From NCBI GenBank assembly GCA_905204635.1, contig CAJLAN010000139.1, forward strand, positions 1 to 5,092: DNA of 5,092 bases. The letters are read 5' to 3'. Below, one piece after another: positions 1 to 4,983 of this stretch. The translations under genes were made by a program, and so were the position numbers. The stretch is from an uncultured Collinsella sp. GTDB lineage: Bacteria; Actinomycetota; Coriobacteriia; Coriobacteriales; Coriobacteriaceae. The notes beneath the pieces are model-generated. The model searched no databases and was not told the origin of the DNA. It saw nothing but the letters and a program-made list of their open reading frames with translations. How positions within the stretch are numbered: the stretch's first letter is position 1; every line of letters begins with the position of its first letter.

Positions 1-9
1 GCGGACGCG

Positions 10-86
10 GAATCCCTCCGTCCCACAGCGACCGGGAGCTCCTCGCGTTAAGAAAATCGAGCCAACGCCCGCAAGCGGAGGGATTC
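10..86. repeat. 11-bp inverted repeat with a tRNA T-arm-like box
   Basis: GAATCCCTCCG at 10-20 is repeated exactly, inverted, as CGGAGGGATTC at 76-86. Between the arms lies a smaller nested pair, GCGTT at 45-49 and AACGC at 64-68. The right arm, read on the minus strand, forms part of GGGTTCGAATCCC, which matches the T-arm (B box) of tRNA genes. The adjoining minus-strand CGCTTGC would be the 3' acceptor strand, but no matching 5' strand, D-arm or anticodon arm is present, so this is not an intact tRNA gene. It could be a tRNA remnant, an old integrase attachment site, or a coincidence inside a hairpin-rich region. The octamer CCCGCAAG also occurs twice, at 68-75 and 90-97. Confidence 0.4.
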
Positions 87-118
87 GAACCCGCAAGGGT
101 GCAAGCTGAGAAAACGCG

Positions 119-154
119 AAGGCGCTCCAAGCCCATTAGGACCAAGAGCGCCTT
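119..154 (-). other. 9-bp perfect hairpin, terminator-like on the minus strand
   Basis: AAGGCGCTC at 119-127 pairs perfectly with GAGCGCCTT at 146-154 across an 18-nt loop. Read on the minus strand, the loop can extend the stem through G-C and G-U pairs; on the plus strand the same positions become C-A mismatches. This favours a minus-strand transcript. On that strand the stem is followed by CGCG and then TTTT, a poor U-tract, so termination is possible but unproven. It may act as a second terminator after the gene ending at 451, or be part of a structured RNA. Confidence 0.4.
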
Positions 155-173
155 ACATCTAGAAAATATCAGC

Positions 174-274
174 CCTGTTCCGAAAAGCGAGCCGCATGCA
201 ACAACCAAGTAACCACAGGCCCCGGGAGAGCGGGGACACCGGCTTAGGTTTATCGCGAGTTCCGCACGAACAGG
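174..274. other. Nested long hairpin in the intergenic region
   Basis: CCTGTTC at 174-180 pairs with GAACAGG at 268-274. Inside it, GCGA (187-190) pairs with TCGC (253-256), AACCAAG (203-209) pairs with CTTaGGTT (243-250, one bulged A), and CCCCG (220-224) pairs with CGGGG (231-235) around a GGAGAG loop. The pairs are correctly nested, giving one imperfect rod of about 100 nt. No open reading frame longer than about 30 codons lies here. The strand is not decided by the wobble pattern. It adjoins the rod at 299-419 and may belong to the same RNA or repeat element. I do not recognise an RNA family. Confidence 0.35.
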
Positions 275-298
275 AGGCCACGTGACCTCGATGTTTTG

Positions 299-419
299 GA
301 CGTGACAGCGAGAGGGGTCCTGGTATGGCAAGGTGACGTGAAACAAGGCGGCGCTGACCTTCTGGTCGCGCCGCCGAAGTTGAACGTCAGATTGCCGTGC
401 CAGGGCCCCTCGCAGCGTC
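299..419 (+). ncRNA. Candidate structured RNA: 121-nt rod-like hairpin
   Basis: The arms pair in order: GACG 299-302/416-419, GCGA 308-311/410-413, GGGG 314-317/406-409, CCTGG 319-323/400-404, GGCAA 327-331/392-396, TGACGT 334-339/384-389, GGCGGCGC 347-354/368-375, and GACC 356-359/364-367, closed by the tetraloop TTCT. Three positions between helices are G-U pairs on the plus strand (318-405, 324-399, 326-397) but C-A mismatches on the minus strand. The internal loop at 340-341/382-383 becomes tandem G-A on the plus strand. Both signs favour a plus-strand RNA. It lacks the conserved GGAA-loop domain of SRP RNA, the RNase P core and tmRNA features, and is short for 6S RNA. It could instead be a palindromic mobile repeat (MITE-like). 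No clear plus-strand promoter was seen. Confidence 0.4.
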
Positions 420-420
420 A

Positions 421-448
421 AGAAGACCGCCGTTCGGTAGAACGGCGG
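421..448 (-). terminator. Intrinsic terminator of the JetD-like gene
   Basis: CCGCCGTTC (427-435) and GAACGGCGG (440-448) form a perfect 9-bp stem with a 4-nt loop. Read on the minus strand the stem begins two bases after the stop codon at 451-453 and is followed by the T-rich tail TCTTCTT. Position and strand fit a rho-independent terminator for the 451-2640 gene. The tail is interrupted by C, so it may be moderately efficient. Confidence 0.8.
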
Positions 449-450
449 AA

Positions 451-2640
451 CTAATTGTTCAGCATGCGGTCGAAGCTTCCCGAGTCGCCATCCCGATAGT
501 CGGCGGTCATCAGAATCTCCTGCGGAATGCGTCCGCCCTCGCGCAGCACGTTGCGGAACTGCACGCGCGTGACCATGGGCAGATCTTTGATCGTCGCCGC
601 CAGGTTCTGCGGTACACCCTGGTTGGCAGCCGCGGGCTCGCACTCACCGCCGGCCTTCACGCGGCGCTTGTGCTCGGCGAGCATGGCGCGATACATACCG
701 GCATGCAGGCGAATCTCAACAACATTGGCATTACGGGTCTGCTCGACAATGCGCGCACCCTCTCGGTCGATGTCGCCCACGTAGTAGACATAGTTAAAGC
801 GATAGCCGATCTCGGCCAGATAATCATCCAGTGCGTGTGAAACGCTCGCCTTGCAGCCGCCGCCAAAGATCACGCCACCCACCTTGGTGCCAAAAAGCTT
901 GGCGTGCTTGCGGCCGCGCAGGAGCTTGACGATCTCGTCATAGGTGTCCAGGTTCTCGACCATAATGAACGGCTTGTCGGCGCCCAGCGTAAAGAAGCCC
1001 GTAAAGTGCACAGGACGGTTGGGAGCAACCTTGATTGCCTGCATGCTGATGCCCTTTTCGGTCATACGCCGAATCAGGCGCTCGCCGTGTTTGCCGTCAA
1101 AGGCCTTCTCATCGTTAAAAATCTGGTAGGCGCGCTGGCGACGCGAAGCGACCGGCGTGTCGGCGCCGCGATTCTGCTCTATCCAAGCCTGGATGATCGC
1201 AATCTCCTCGGCAATCTTGCGGTTGGACATCTCGTTGTGCTGAGTGCGCTGCGGAGCTTTTTTGTTATCCTTGCCCTCGACCTTAACGATTTGAGTCTGC
1301 TGCTCCTTAATCTTGGAGAGCGCCGTAGGCGTGGGAACGACCTTGAGCAGCTGCCTGCCCAGGACACGGGCCAGAGAAAACGCCGAAACCTCGCCATGAG
1401 CGGGCGGCTCAGGCTGCTGGGCGGCCGCATCGTTTGCAGTCGGTTTGGGCTGCGCCTGGGATTTGCGCTTGGAATCCGCCTGAGCTTTGCGCTCTTGCTT
1501 TGGCGCGGACGGACCCTTTTGCGAGCGCTCGGGCTTGTCCCCCTTCGCCGGCTGGCGCTTGGGCTGCTCCACCAGGGCCTCAGCCTTCGCATCCTTACTT
1601 TGCGTCGCCGCCTTCTCGGCCGCGGCCTCGGCATTTGAGCCACGACCGCCACGGTGACGACGACGGCGGGGCTTGCTCGAAGCGCTCTCCCCTGCCTGCT
1701 TATCAGCGGACTGCTGAGCTTTGACCTCGGCGTCGGCCGCAGGCTGCGACTCGGAAGGTTGCTGCTCGCAAGCCACCGGCTCAACGGTTTTCTCAGTTTG
1801 TTCGGCCTTATCGGCCTGAGCGGTCGAAGCCGGCTCGCCCTTCTCCTGACGCTTTACGGGATACGCGCGTCCCGCAAAACCGCGGCCGGGACGACACGAA
1901 CCCGGAGCCCTCTTGGCAGACTCCTCAACATCGTCCGCAACCTCGGAAGGCTCTTCAGCTTCATGCGCGACATCCTGCTGCACAGCCTTAAAGTGAGCAC
2001 CGCGACGACGCTTGGGCTCTTGGGCCTCCACGGGCTTTTGCTCCTTCGCGGGCTTCTGCGACTCAGCGGCAACCTCGGTCACAACAGTCTCGGTATCGAG
2101 TTCATCCTTTTGAGCCACGGCACGACGGAAGCGCTCCTGCTGGGCACGGCGCTGAGCATCGCGCTTGCCGCCCCCACCAAAACCGCCGCGGCCGGCCTTG
2201 GCCGTAAAGGCGCGAACGACGTTCTCATCGAGCAGCTCGTCGGTATCGACATGCTCGCGCGGGGCCGTTTCCACCGAAGCGGGCGCCTCGACAACGTCCT
2301 CGACGGCCTCTTCGACAGCCTCGGCAAGCTGCTCCTGAGCATCACTTATCTCGGCATGAATGGTATAGAACGCCGGACGTCCGTTAATGCCGCTGCCCTC
2401 GATCTTGGTAACGATCTTTGCCGCGATGAGTTCGTCGCGCATCGCCTTGGTGTCGCATTCCTTATCGACGGAGCGGAAAATCTGCGCCAGCGCGCTCGAC
2501 TTGATCTTGAGTGCCTTGCGGCAGAGCAGGTCGTAGGCAACTAGCTTGGCGCGCTCGGCAGAAAGCGACGTCTGGCTGCTCAGACGCTCAGCCAGGGCAT
2601 CGACATTATTTTGGTTATCGGAATATACCGTCTTGGCCAC
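451..2640 (-). CDS. Orphan JetD-like (DUF2220/Toprim) protein with a long disordered linker
   Basis: The protein has 729 residues from GTG at 2640, or 737 from an upstream ATG at 2664. Numbering here follows the ATG. Residues 20-105 look like a helical, winged-helix-type domain ending in GINGRPAFYTIH. Residues 110-475 are low-complexity Ala/Glu/Lys/Gln, with basic patches at 159-172 (GRGGFGGGGKR), 218-221 and 333-342 (RRRRHRGGRG) resembling RNA-binding segments. Residues 480-737 resemble DUF2220, the C-terminal Toprim domain of Wadjet JetD: IMVEN with Glu570, YYVGDIDREG with Asp631 and Asp633, and a late RIPQEIL. In JetD this fold is the nuclease that cuts plasmid DNA. No jetA, jetB or jetC lies nearby, so function is open: plasmid or phage defence, or RNA metabolism as in Toprim RNase M5. 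I chose GTG because GAAAGGG lies five bases upstream, whereas the ATG has no Shine-Dalgarno and sits on a putative promoter. The gene is certain; the domain call is moderately sure. Confidence 0.85.
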   Translation of the reverse strand: MAKTVYSDNQNNVDALAERLSSQTSLSAERAKLVAYDLLCRKALKIKSSALAQIFRSVDKECDTKAMRDELIAAKIVTKIEGSGINGRPAFYTIHAEISDAQEQLAEAVEEAVEDVVEAPASVETAPREHVDTDELLDENVVRAFTAKAGRGGFGGGGKRDAQRRAQQERFRRAVAQKDELDTETVVTEVAAESQKPAKEQKPVEAQEPKRRRGAHFKAVQQDVAHEAEEPSEVADDVEESAKRAPGSCRPGRGFAGRAYPVKRQEKGEPASTAQADKAEQTEKTVEPVACEQQPSESQPAADAEVKAQQSADKQAGESASSKPRRRRHRGGRGSNAEAAAEKAATQSKDAKAEALVEQPKRQPAKGDKPERSQKGPSAPKQERKAQADSKRKSQAQPKPTANDAAAQQPEPPAHGEVSAFSLARVLGRQLLKVVPTPTALSKIKEQQTQIVKVEGKDNKKAPQRTQHNEMSNRKIAEEIAIIQAWIEQNRGADTPVASRRQRAYQIFNDEKAFDGKHGERLIRRMTEKGISMQAIKVAPNRPVHFTGFFTLGADKPFIMVENLDTYDEIVKLLRGRKHAKLFGTKVGGVIFGGGCKASVSHALDDYLAEIGYRFNYVYYVGDIDREGARIVEQTRNANVVEIRLHAGMYRAMLAEHKRRVKAGGECEPAAANQGVPQNLAATIKDLPMVTRVQFRNVLREGGRIPQEILMTADYRDGDSGSFDRMLNN

Positions 2641-2645
2641 GGGGT

Positions 2646-2652
2646 CCCTTTC
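2646..2652 (-). promoter_or_regulatory. Ribosome binding site that decides the GTG start
   Basis: Minus-strand GAAAGGG complements the 16S rRNA 3' tail (CCUUUC part) and ends five bases before GTG at 2640. The alternative ATG at 2664 has no purine-rich site upstream. This supports the shorter protein. Confidence 0.55.
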
Positions 2653-2666
2653 ATATGTACACATAT
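2653..2666. promoter_or_regulatory. Dyad ATATGT-AC-ACATAT, possible operator
   Basis: A perfect 6-2-6 inverted repeat lies just downstream of the putative -10 box of the JetD-like gene and overlaps the upstream ATG. Such short AT-rich dyads with ATGT/ACAT half-sites are typical of operators, for example those of PadR-type repressors. The repressor is unknown, and AT-rich promoter DNA yields such dyads by chance fairly often. Confidence 0.25.
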
Positions 2667-2674
2667 ACGTCTAT

Positions 2675-2704
2675 ATGGTACAACGCGCGCCCTTATCCAC
2701 GCAA
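2675..2704 (-). promoter_or_regulatory. Putative promoter of the JetD-like gene
   Basis: On the minus strand TTGCGT (2704-2699) is followed after 18 bases by TACCAT (2680-2675), a moderate sigma70-type match. Transcription would start near 2668, leaving a leader of about 28 nt before GTG at 2640. The cstA terminator upstream makes an own promoter for this gene necessary. Confidence 0.35.
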
Positions 2705-2745
2705 AACATCTGCGAGAACACTCGGGCATCGCCCGCTTTTGCATG

Positions 2746-2783
2746 AAAAAAGACCGAGCCCGCGCAGCCGCGGACCCGGTCTT
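2746..2783 (-). terminator. Intrinsic terminator of cstA
   Basis: AAGACCG (2750-2756) pairs with CGGTCTT (2777-2783), and inside CCGCG (2760-2764) pairs with CGCGG (2769-2773) around a CAGC loop. A single G-C pair sits in the 3x3 internal loop between the helices. On the minus strand the stem runs into six T residues (2751-2746). This is a textbook rho-independent terminator, 40 bases after the cstA stop codon. Confidence 0.92.
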
Positions 2784-2785
2784 AT

Positions 2786-2814
2786 CGAGTTGTATAGATG
2801 TGACGTTCAACTCG
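2786..2814 (-). other. 7-bp inverted repeat between cstA stop and terminator
   Basis: CGAGTTG (2786-2792) and CAACTCG (2808-2814) are perfect complements over a 15-nt loop. A competing 5-bp pair exists, TGACG (2801-2805) with CGTCA (2813-2817). As RNA it would form a hairpin in the 3' untranslated part of the cstA message, perhaps protecting its end. There is no T-run after it. Confidence 0.3.
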
Positions 2815-2823
2815 TCAGGTCGA

Positions 2824-4713
2824 TTACGCCTTGGCAGCCTCGGCGTCGGCGGGGGCCTCGGCGGCAGCGGCGCGGCCATACTCGACTTTGCCCATCTCGG
2901 ACCACTCGGGCTCCTCGTCGGGCATGGAACCGGCCTCCTTGCCGAAGAACTCCTTGAGGCAATTGACGGCAACGATGAGGCCCAGGACCATCAGCAGGAC
3001 GGCAAAGACGAGCTGCAGGCCCTTGGTGGCGGCGACGGAAACGGCAGCCGTGGTGGCGGTAGCCGGGATGGTGCCGAAGAAACCGTAGGCCTGGACGGCG
3101 GTCATGCAGCCCATGGCGCTCTGGACCAGCGAGGTGAAGGTGCAGCAGAGCAGGAAGGCGACGGGCACGTAGAGCATCCAACCCTTGCGGCCGGTGCACT
3201 TACAGAACACGGCGAGGGTGATCATGGTCATACCGCCGAGCAGCTGGTTAGAAGCACCAAAGAGCGGCCAGATGTTGGCATAGCCACCAAAGGCGAGGGC
3301 GAGGCCAGGAAGCAGGGTAACGACCGTGGCGAACCAGGGGTTGCCGAGAACCTTCATGTAGCCGGCCTTGGACTCGATGGCCAGGGCGTCGTTGGTCTGG
3401 GCAAAGAACTCGGAGAACGAGGTGCGAGCGATGCGGGCGACGGCATCGAGCGAGGTCAGGGCCAGAGCGGAAACGTTCATGGTCATGAAGACGGTTGCGA
3501 GCGTGCCGTCAACGCCGAAGGCCTGCATACCGCGGGAGATGCCAGCTGCGAAGATCTGGAACGGGGTGGAAGCGACGCCGGCGTTAAGGGCGCCGGTACC
3601 GGCGGTGTTCATGTCGGAGAACATGATGCCGGCGACGATGATGGCAAGGATGCCGACGAAGGACTCGACGATCATGGCGCCGTAACCGACCTTGACGGCG
3701 TCCTGCTCCTTCTCGACCTGCTTGGAGGAGGTACCAGAAGAAACGAGGCTGTGGAAACCGGAGAGAGCACCGCAGGCAACGGAGACAAACAGGACCGGGA
3801 ACATCATGCCCGAGGCATTGCTAAAGCCGGTGAAGACCGGAGCGGTGATGGTGGCCTGGCCGTTAGCGCCCAGGACGACGATACCGAGGACAGCGCAGAC
3901 GATCATGACGATCATCATGATGGAAGTGAGGTAGTCGCGAGGGGTCTTGAGCATCTGGATGGGCATGGCACCGGCAAAGACCAGGTAGACCATGACGACG
4001 GCGAACCACTGGAACTTGTCCAGGTAGACCGGGAACTGCATGCCGACGGCGAACATGAGGACCATGAGTACCACGCCGGTGACGAACTCGGCAGCGCCGG
4101 TGAGGTTGAACTTCTTCTGGGCCCAACCAAAGGCCATGGCGACGAAGGTGAACAGGATGGAGATGGTGCCAGCGCAGCCAGCGGCATAGGACTTGGTGAA
4201 GTCGATGGCACCGGTAGCAGCACCAGAAGCGTCAACGGCCGGGGTGAACATGAACGTCTTGCAGACCATGTCGGTGAAAGCGGCGATGACGATGATGCAG
4301 AACAGCCAGCAGAACAGCAGGAACAGGCGACGGCCGGTCTTGCCGATGTACTTCTCGATGAGCTGGGCCAGGGACTTGCCGTTGTTCTTCATCGAGGCGT
4401 ACAGGGCGCCAAAGTCGTGGACGGCGCCAAAGAAGATGCCGCCGACGAGGACCCAGAGCACGACGGGAAGCCAGCCGAAGGCCATAGCGACGATCGTACC
4501 CGTAACAGGGCCGGCACCGCAGATCGAGCTGAACTGGTGCGAGAACGCGGTGAAGGCGGAGACGGGCGAGAAGCTGTTGCCGTCTTTCATGCGCTTGGCC
4601 GGCGTGAGGGCCTCTTTGTCAACGCCCCACTTGTTGGCCAGCCATCGGCCATAGCCCAGATAGCCGCAGGCGAGCACCGCCGCGGCCACAACCATGAGCA
4701 AAACTCCGTTCAT
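2824..4713 (-). CDS. cstA: CstA/BtsT-family transporter (carbon starvation protein A)
   Basis: This 629-residue inner-membrane protein has many hydrophobic segments, the first at residues 1-20. Family signatures are visible: GAGPVTGTIVAMAFGWLP (66-83) followed by VGGIFFGAVHDFGALY (90-105), SGFHSLVSSGTSSKQVEKE (318-336), GYGAMIVESFVG (343-354), LTSLDAVARIARTSF (419-433) and WPLFGASNQLLGG (482-494). E. coli members are CstA (peptide uptake under carbon starvation) and BtsT (pyruvate/H+ symport); both are about 700 residues, whereas Gram-positive forms are nearer 600, as here. The substrate cannot be told from sequence. The C-terminal 35 residues are hydrophilic and Ala/Glu-rich, probably cytoplasmic. 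The ATG at 4713 has the strong site AGAGGAGG seven bases upstream. The gene stands alone, preceded by a structured leader with a terminator and followed by its own terminator, so it is probably monocistronic and attenuated. Confidence 0.96.
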   Translation of the reverse strand: MNGVLLMVVAAAVLACGYLGYGRWLANKWGVDKEALTPAKRMKDGNSFSPVSAFTAFSHQFSSICGAGPVTGTIVAMAFGWLPVVLWVLVGGIFFGAVHDFGALYASMKNNGKSLAQLIEKYIGKTGRRLFLLFCWLFCIIVIAAFTDMVCKTFMFTPAVDASGAATGAIDFTKSYAAGCAGTISILFTFVAMAFGWAQKKFNLTGAAEFVTGVVLMVLMFAVGMQFPVYLDKFQWFAVVMVYLVFAGAMPIQMLKTPRDYLTSIMMIVMIVCAVLGIVVLGANGQATITAPVFTGFSNASGMMFPVLFVSVACGALSGFHSLVSSGTSSKQVEKEQDAVKVGYGAMIVESFVGILAIIVAGIMFSDMNTAGTGALNAGVASTPFQIFAAGISRGMQAFGVDGTLATVFMTMNVSALALTSLDAVARIARTSFSEFFAQTNDALAIESKAGYMKVLGNPWFATVVTLLPGLALAFGGYANIWPLFGASNQLLGGMTMITLAVFCKCTGRKGWMLYVPVAFLLCCTFTSLVQSAMGCMTAVQAYGFFGTIPATATTAAVSVAATKGLQLVFAVLLMVLGLIVAVNCLKEFFGKEAGSMPDEEPEWSEMGKVEYGRAAAAEAPADAEAAKA

Positions 4714-4720
4714 TACATTT

Positions 4721-4728
4721 CCTCCTCT
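4721..4728 (-). promoter_or_regulatory. Strong ribosome binding site of cstA
   Basis: Minus-strand AGAGGAGG lies seven bases before the cstA ATG and fixes the start. An ATGTAA start-stop pair lies between site and start codon but is too close to the Shine-Dalgarno to be used efficiently. Confidence 0.9.
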
Positions 4729-4748
4729 AAAAAGAACTTCCCAGACAT

Positions 4749-4787
4749 AAAAAATGAGGGCCGTCGGTTGCGCTCGACGGCCCTCAT
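4749..4787 (-). terminator. Intrinsic terminator or attenuator in the cstA leader
   Basis: ATGAGGGCCGTCG (4754-4766) and CGACGGCCCTCAT (4775-4787) form a perfect 13-bp stem with an 8-nt loop. On the minus strand it is followed by a T run (complement of A4749-A4754, which partly overlaps the stem base). It lies 21 bases before the cstA ribosome binding site, leaving no room for another promoter. It therefore either regulates cstA by premature termination or ends an upstream unit with read-through into cstA. Confidence 0.88.
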
Positions 4788-4838
4788 CTTCATCAGCCGC
4801 CCGTTATCGTACGGGCTAGCTGTATGTGCTAACCCGCA

Positions 4839-4907
4839 TCAGATAATTACTACGCTGATAATGTTTAGCTGATGCGTGAACATGTCTAAGAAATCCTCTT
4901 CAATCAT
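4839..4907 (-). CDS. Possible 22-residue leader peptide
   Basis: An ATG at 4907 opens a 22-codon frame that begins MIEEDFLDMFTHQ and ends in a hydrophobic NIISVVII tail, with stop TGA at 4839-4841. It lies wholly inside the cstA leader, over helix P2, so its translation could alter the downstream folding. No good Shine-Dalgarno precedes the ATG; an internal ATG (Met9) has AGAGG 11 bases upstream. There is no run of a single regulatory codon. It may well be a chance frame. Confidence 0.15.
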   Translation of the reverse strand: MIEEDFLDMFTHQLNIISVVII

Positions 4908-4936
4908 GATGTGAACGATCCGTGCGTGTTCACATC
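4908..4936. repeat. 9-bp inverted repeat GATGTGAAC / GTTCACATC
   Basis: The arms at 4908-4916 and 4928-4936 are perfect complements with 11 bases between. The site lies about 12-40 bases downstream of the predicted cstA transcription start. It can be an RNA hairpin in the leader or a DNA operator: the half-sites TGTGA and TCACA recall CRP-type sites, but their centres are 20 bp apart rather than 11. A third partial copy, GTGAAC, lies at 4876-4881. Confidence 0.5.
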
Positions 4937-4954
4937 CCCCAGTGGTTGAAAAGG

Positions 4955-4983
4955 AGTATGAAACTTTAGTTACCTAAAGTCAA
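4955..4983 (-). promoter_or_regulatory. Sigma70-type promoter of the cstA leader
   Basis: On the minus strand TTGACT (4983-4978) is separated by exactly 17 bases from CATACT (4960-4955). The -35 matches the consensus at five of six positions and the -10 at four of six. Transcription would start near 4948. It is the best promoter in the window and points at cstA. Confidence 0.65.
4963..4980. promoter_or_regulatory. Palindromic operator in the promoter spacer
   Basis: ACTTTAG (4963-4969) and CTAAAGT (4974-4980) form a perfect 7-bp dyad around TTAC, filling the spacer and overlapping the -35 box. A protein bound here would block RNA polymerase, so a repressor is expected. The TTAGG-like minus-strand core (TTAGGTAACTAA) recalls DtxR/MntR-family metal-dependent repressor sites, but MarR-type regulators also use such dyads; the regulator is unidentified. 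Confidence 0.5.

Larger units (their letters stand above)
4729..4948 (-). promoter_or_regulatory. Structured 5' leader of cstA, candidate riboswitch or attenuator
   Basis: From the predicted start near 4948 the leader runs about 230 nt to cstA. Minus-strand helices are: P1 4908-4916/4928-4936 (9 bp); P2 4835-4842/4869-4876 (8 bp); P3 4812-4820/4828-4836 (9 bp, one G-U); P4 4799-4804/4811-4816 (6 bp); then the terminator. P4 shares bases 4812-4816 with P3, so the two exclude each other. CATCAGC at 4868-4874 can also pair with GCTGATG at 4791-4797, replacing P2. Mutually exclusive stems before a terminator are typical of riboswitches and attenuators. No known aptamer consensus was recognised, and no helix that clearly disrupts the terminator was found by eye. 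Confidence 0.5.

Noticed and set aside
61..160. Complete tRNA gene on the minus strand
   Set aside because: Only the T-arm-like box and a possible 3' acceptor strand are present. The required 5' acceptor strand, D-arm and a 5+7+5 anticodon arm cannot be found.
60..420. tmRNA, RNase P RNA, SRP RNA or 6S RNA
   Set aside because: There is no RNase P core (GAGGAAAGTCC), no SRP domain IV loop, no tmRNA tag frame ending in LAA, and no acceptor pairing. The rod is shorter than typical 6S RNA and its internal bubble is small.
397..2544. Plus-strand frames opposite the JetD-like gene (397-840, 904-1638, 1654-2544)
   Set aside because: Leu/Arg/Gly-rich translations mirror the Ala/Glu/Lys-rich low-complexity sense protein. 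There is no recognisable domain or ribosome binding site.
451..2640. Complete Wadjet defence system
   Set aside because: Only a JetD-like C-terminal domain is seen. The neighbour is a metabolic transporter, and no condensin-like JetA, JetB or JetC is in the window.
2723..2741. Small GC hairpin followed by CTTTTG on the plus strand
   Set aside because: The stem is only five base pairs with a 3-nt loop, and no plus-strand gene lies upstream, so a terminator call is not justified.
2611..4872. 753-codon open frame on the plus strand opposite cstA
   Set aside because: It is rich in Gly, Asp, Glu and His with no domain, runs exactly antisense to a clear CstA transporter, crosses its terminator and leader hairpins, and lacks a ribosome binding site. 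It is a shadow of GC-rich codon use.
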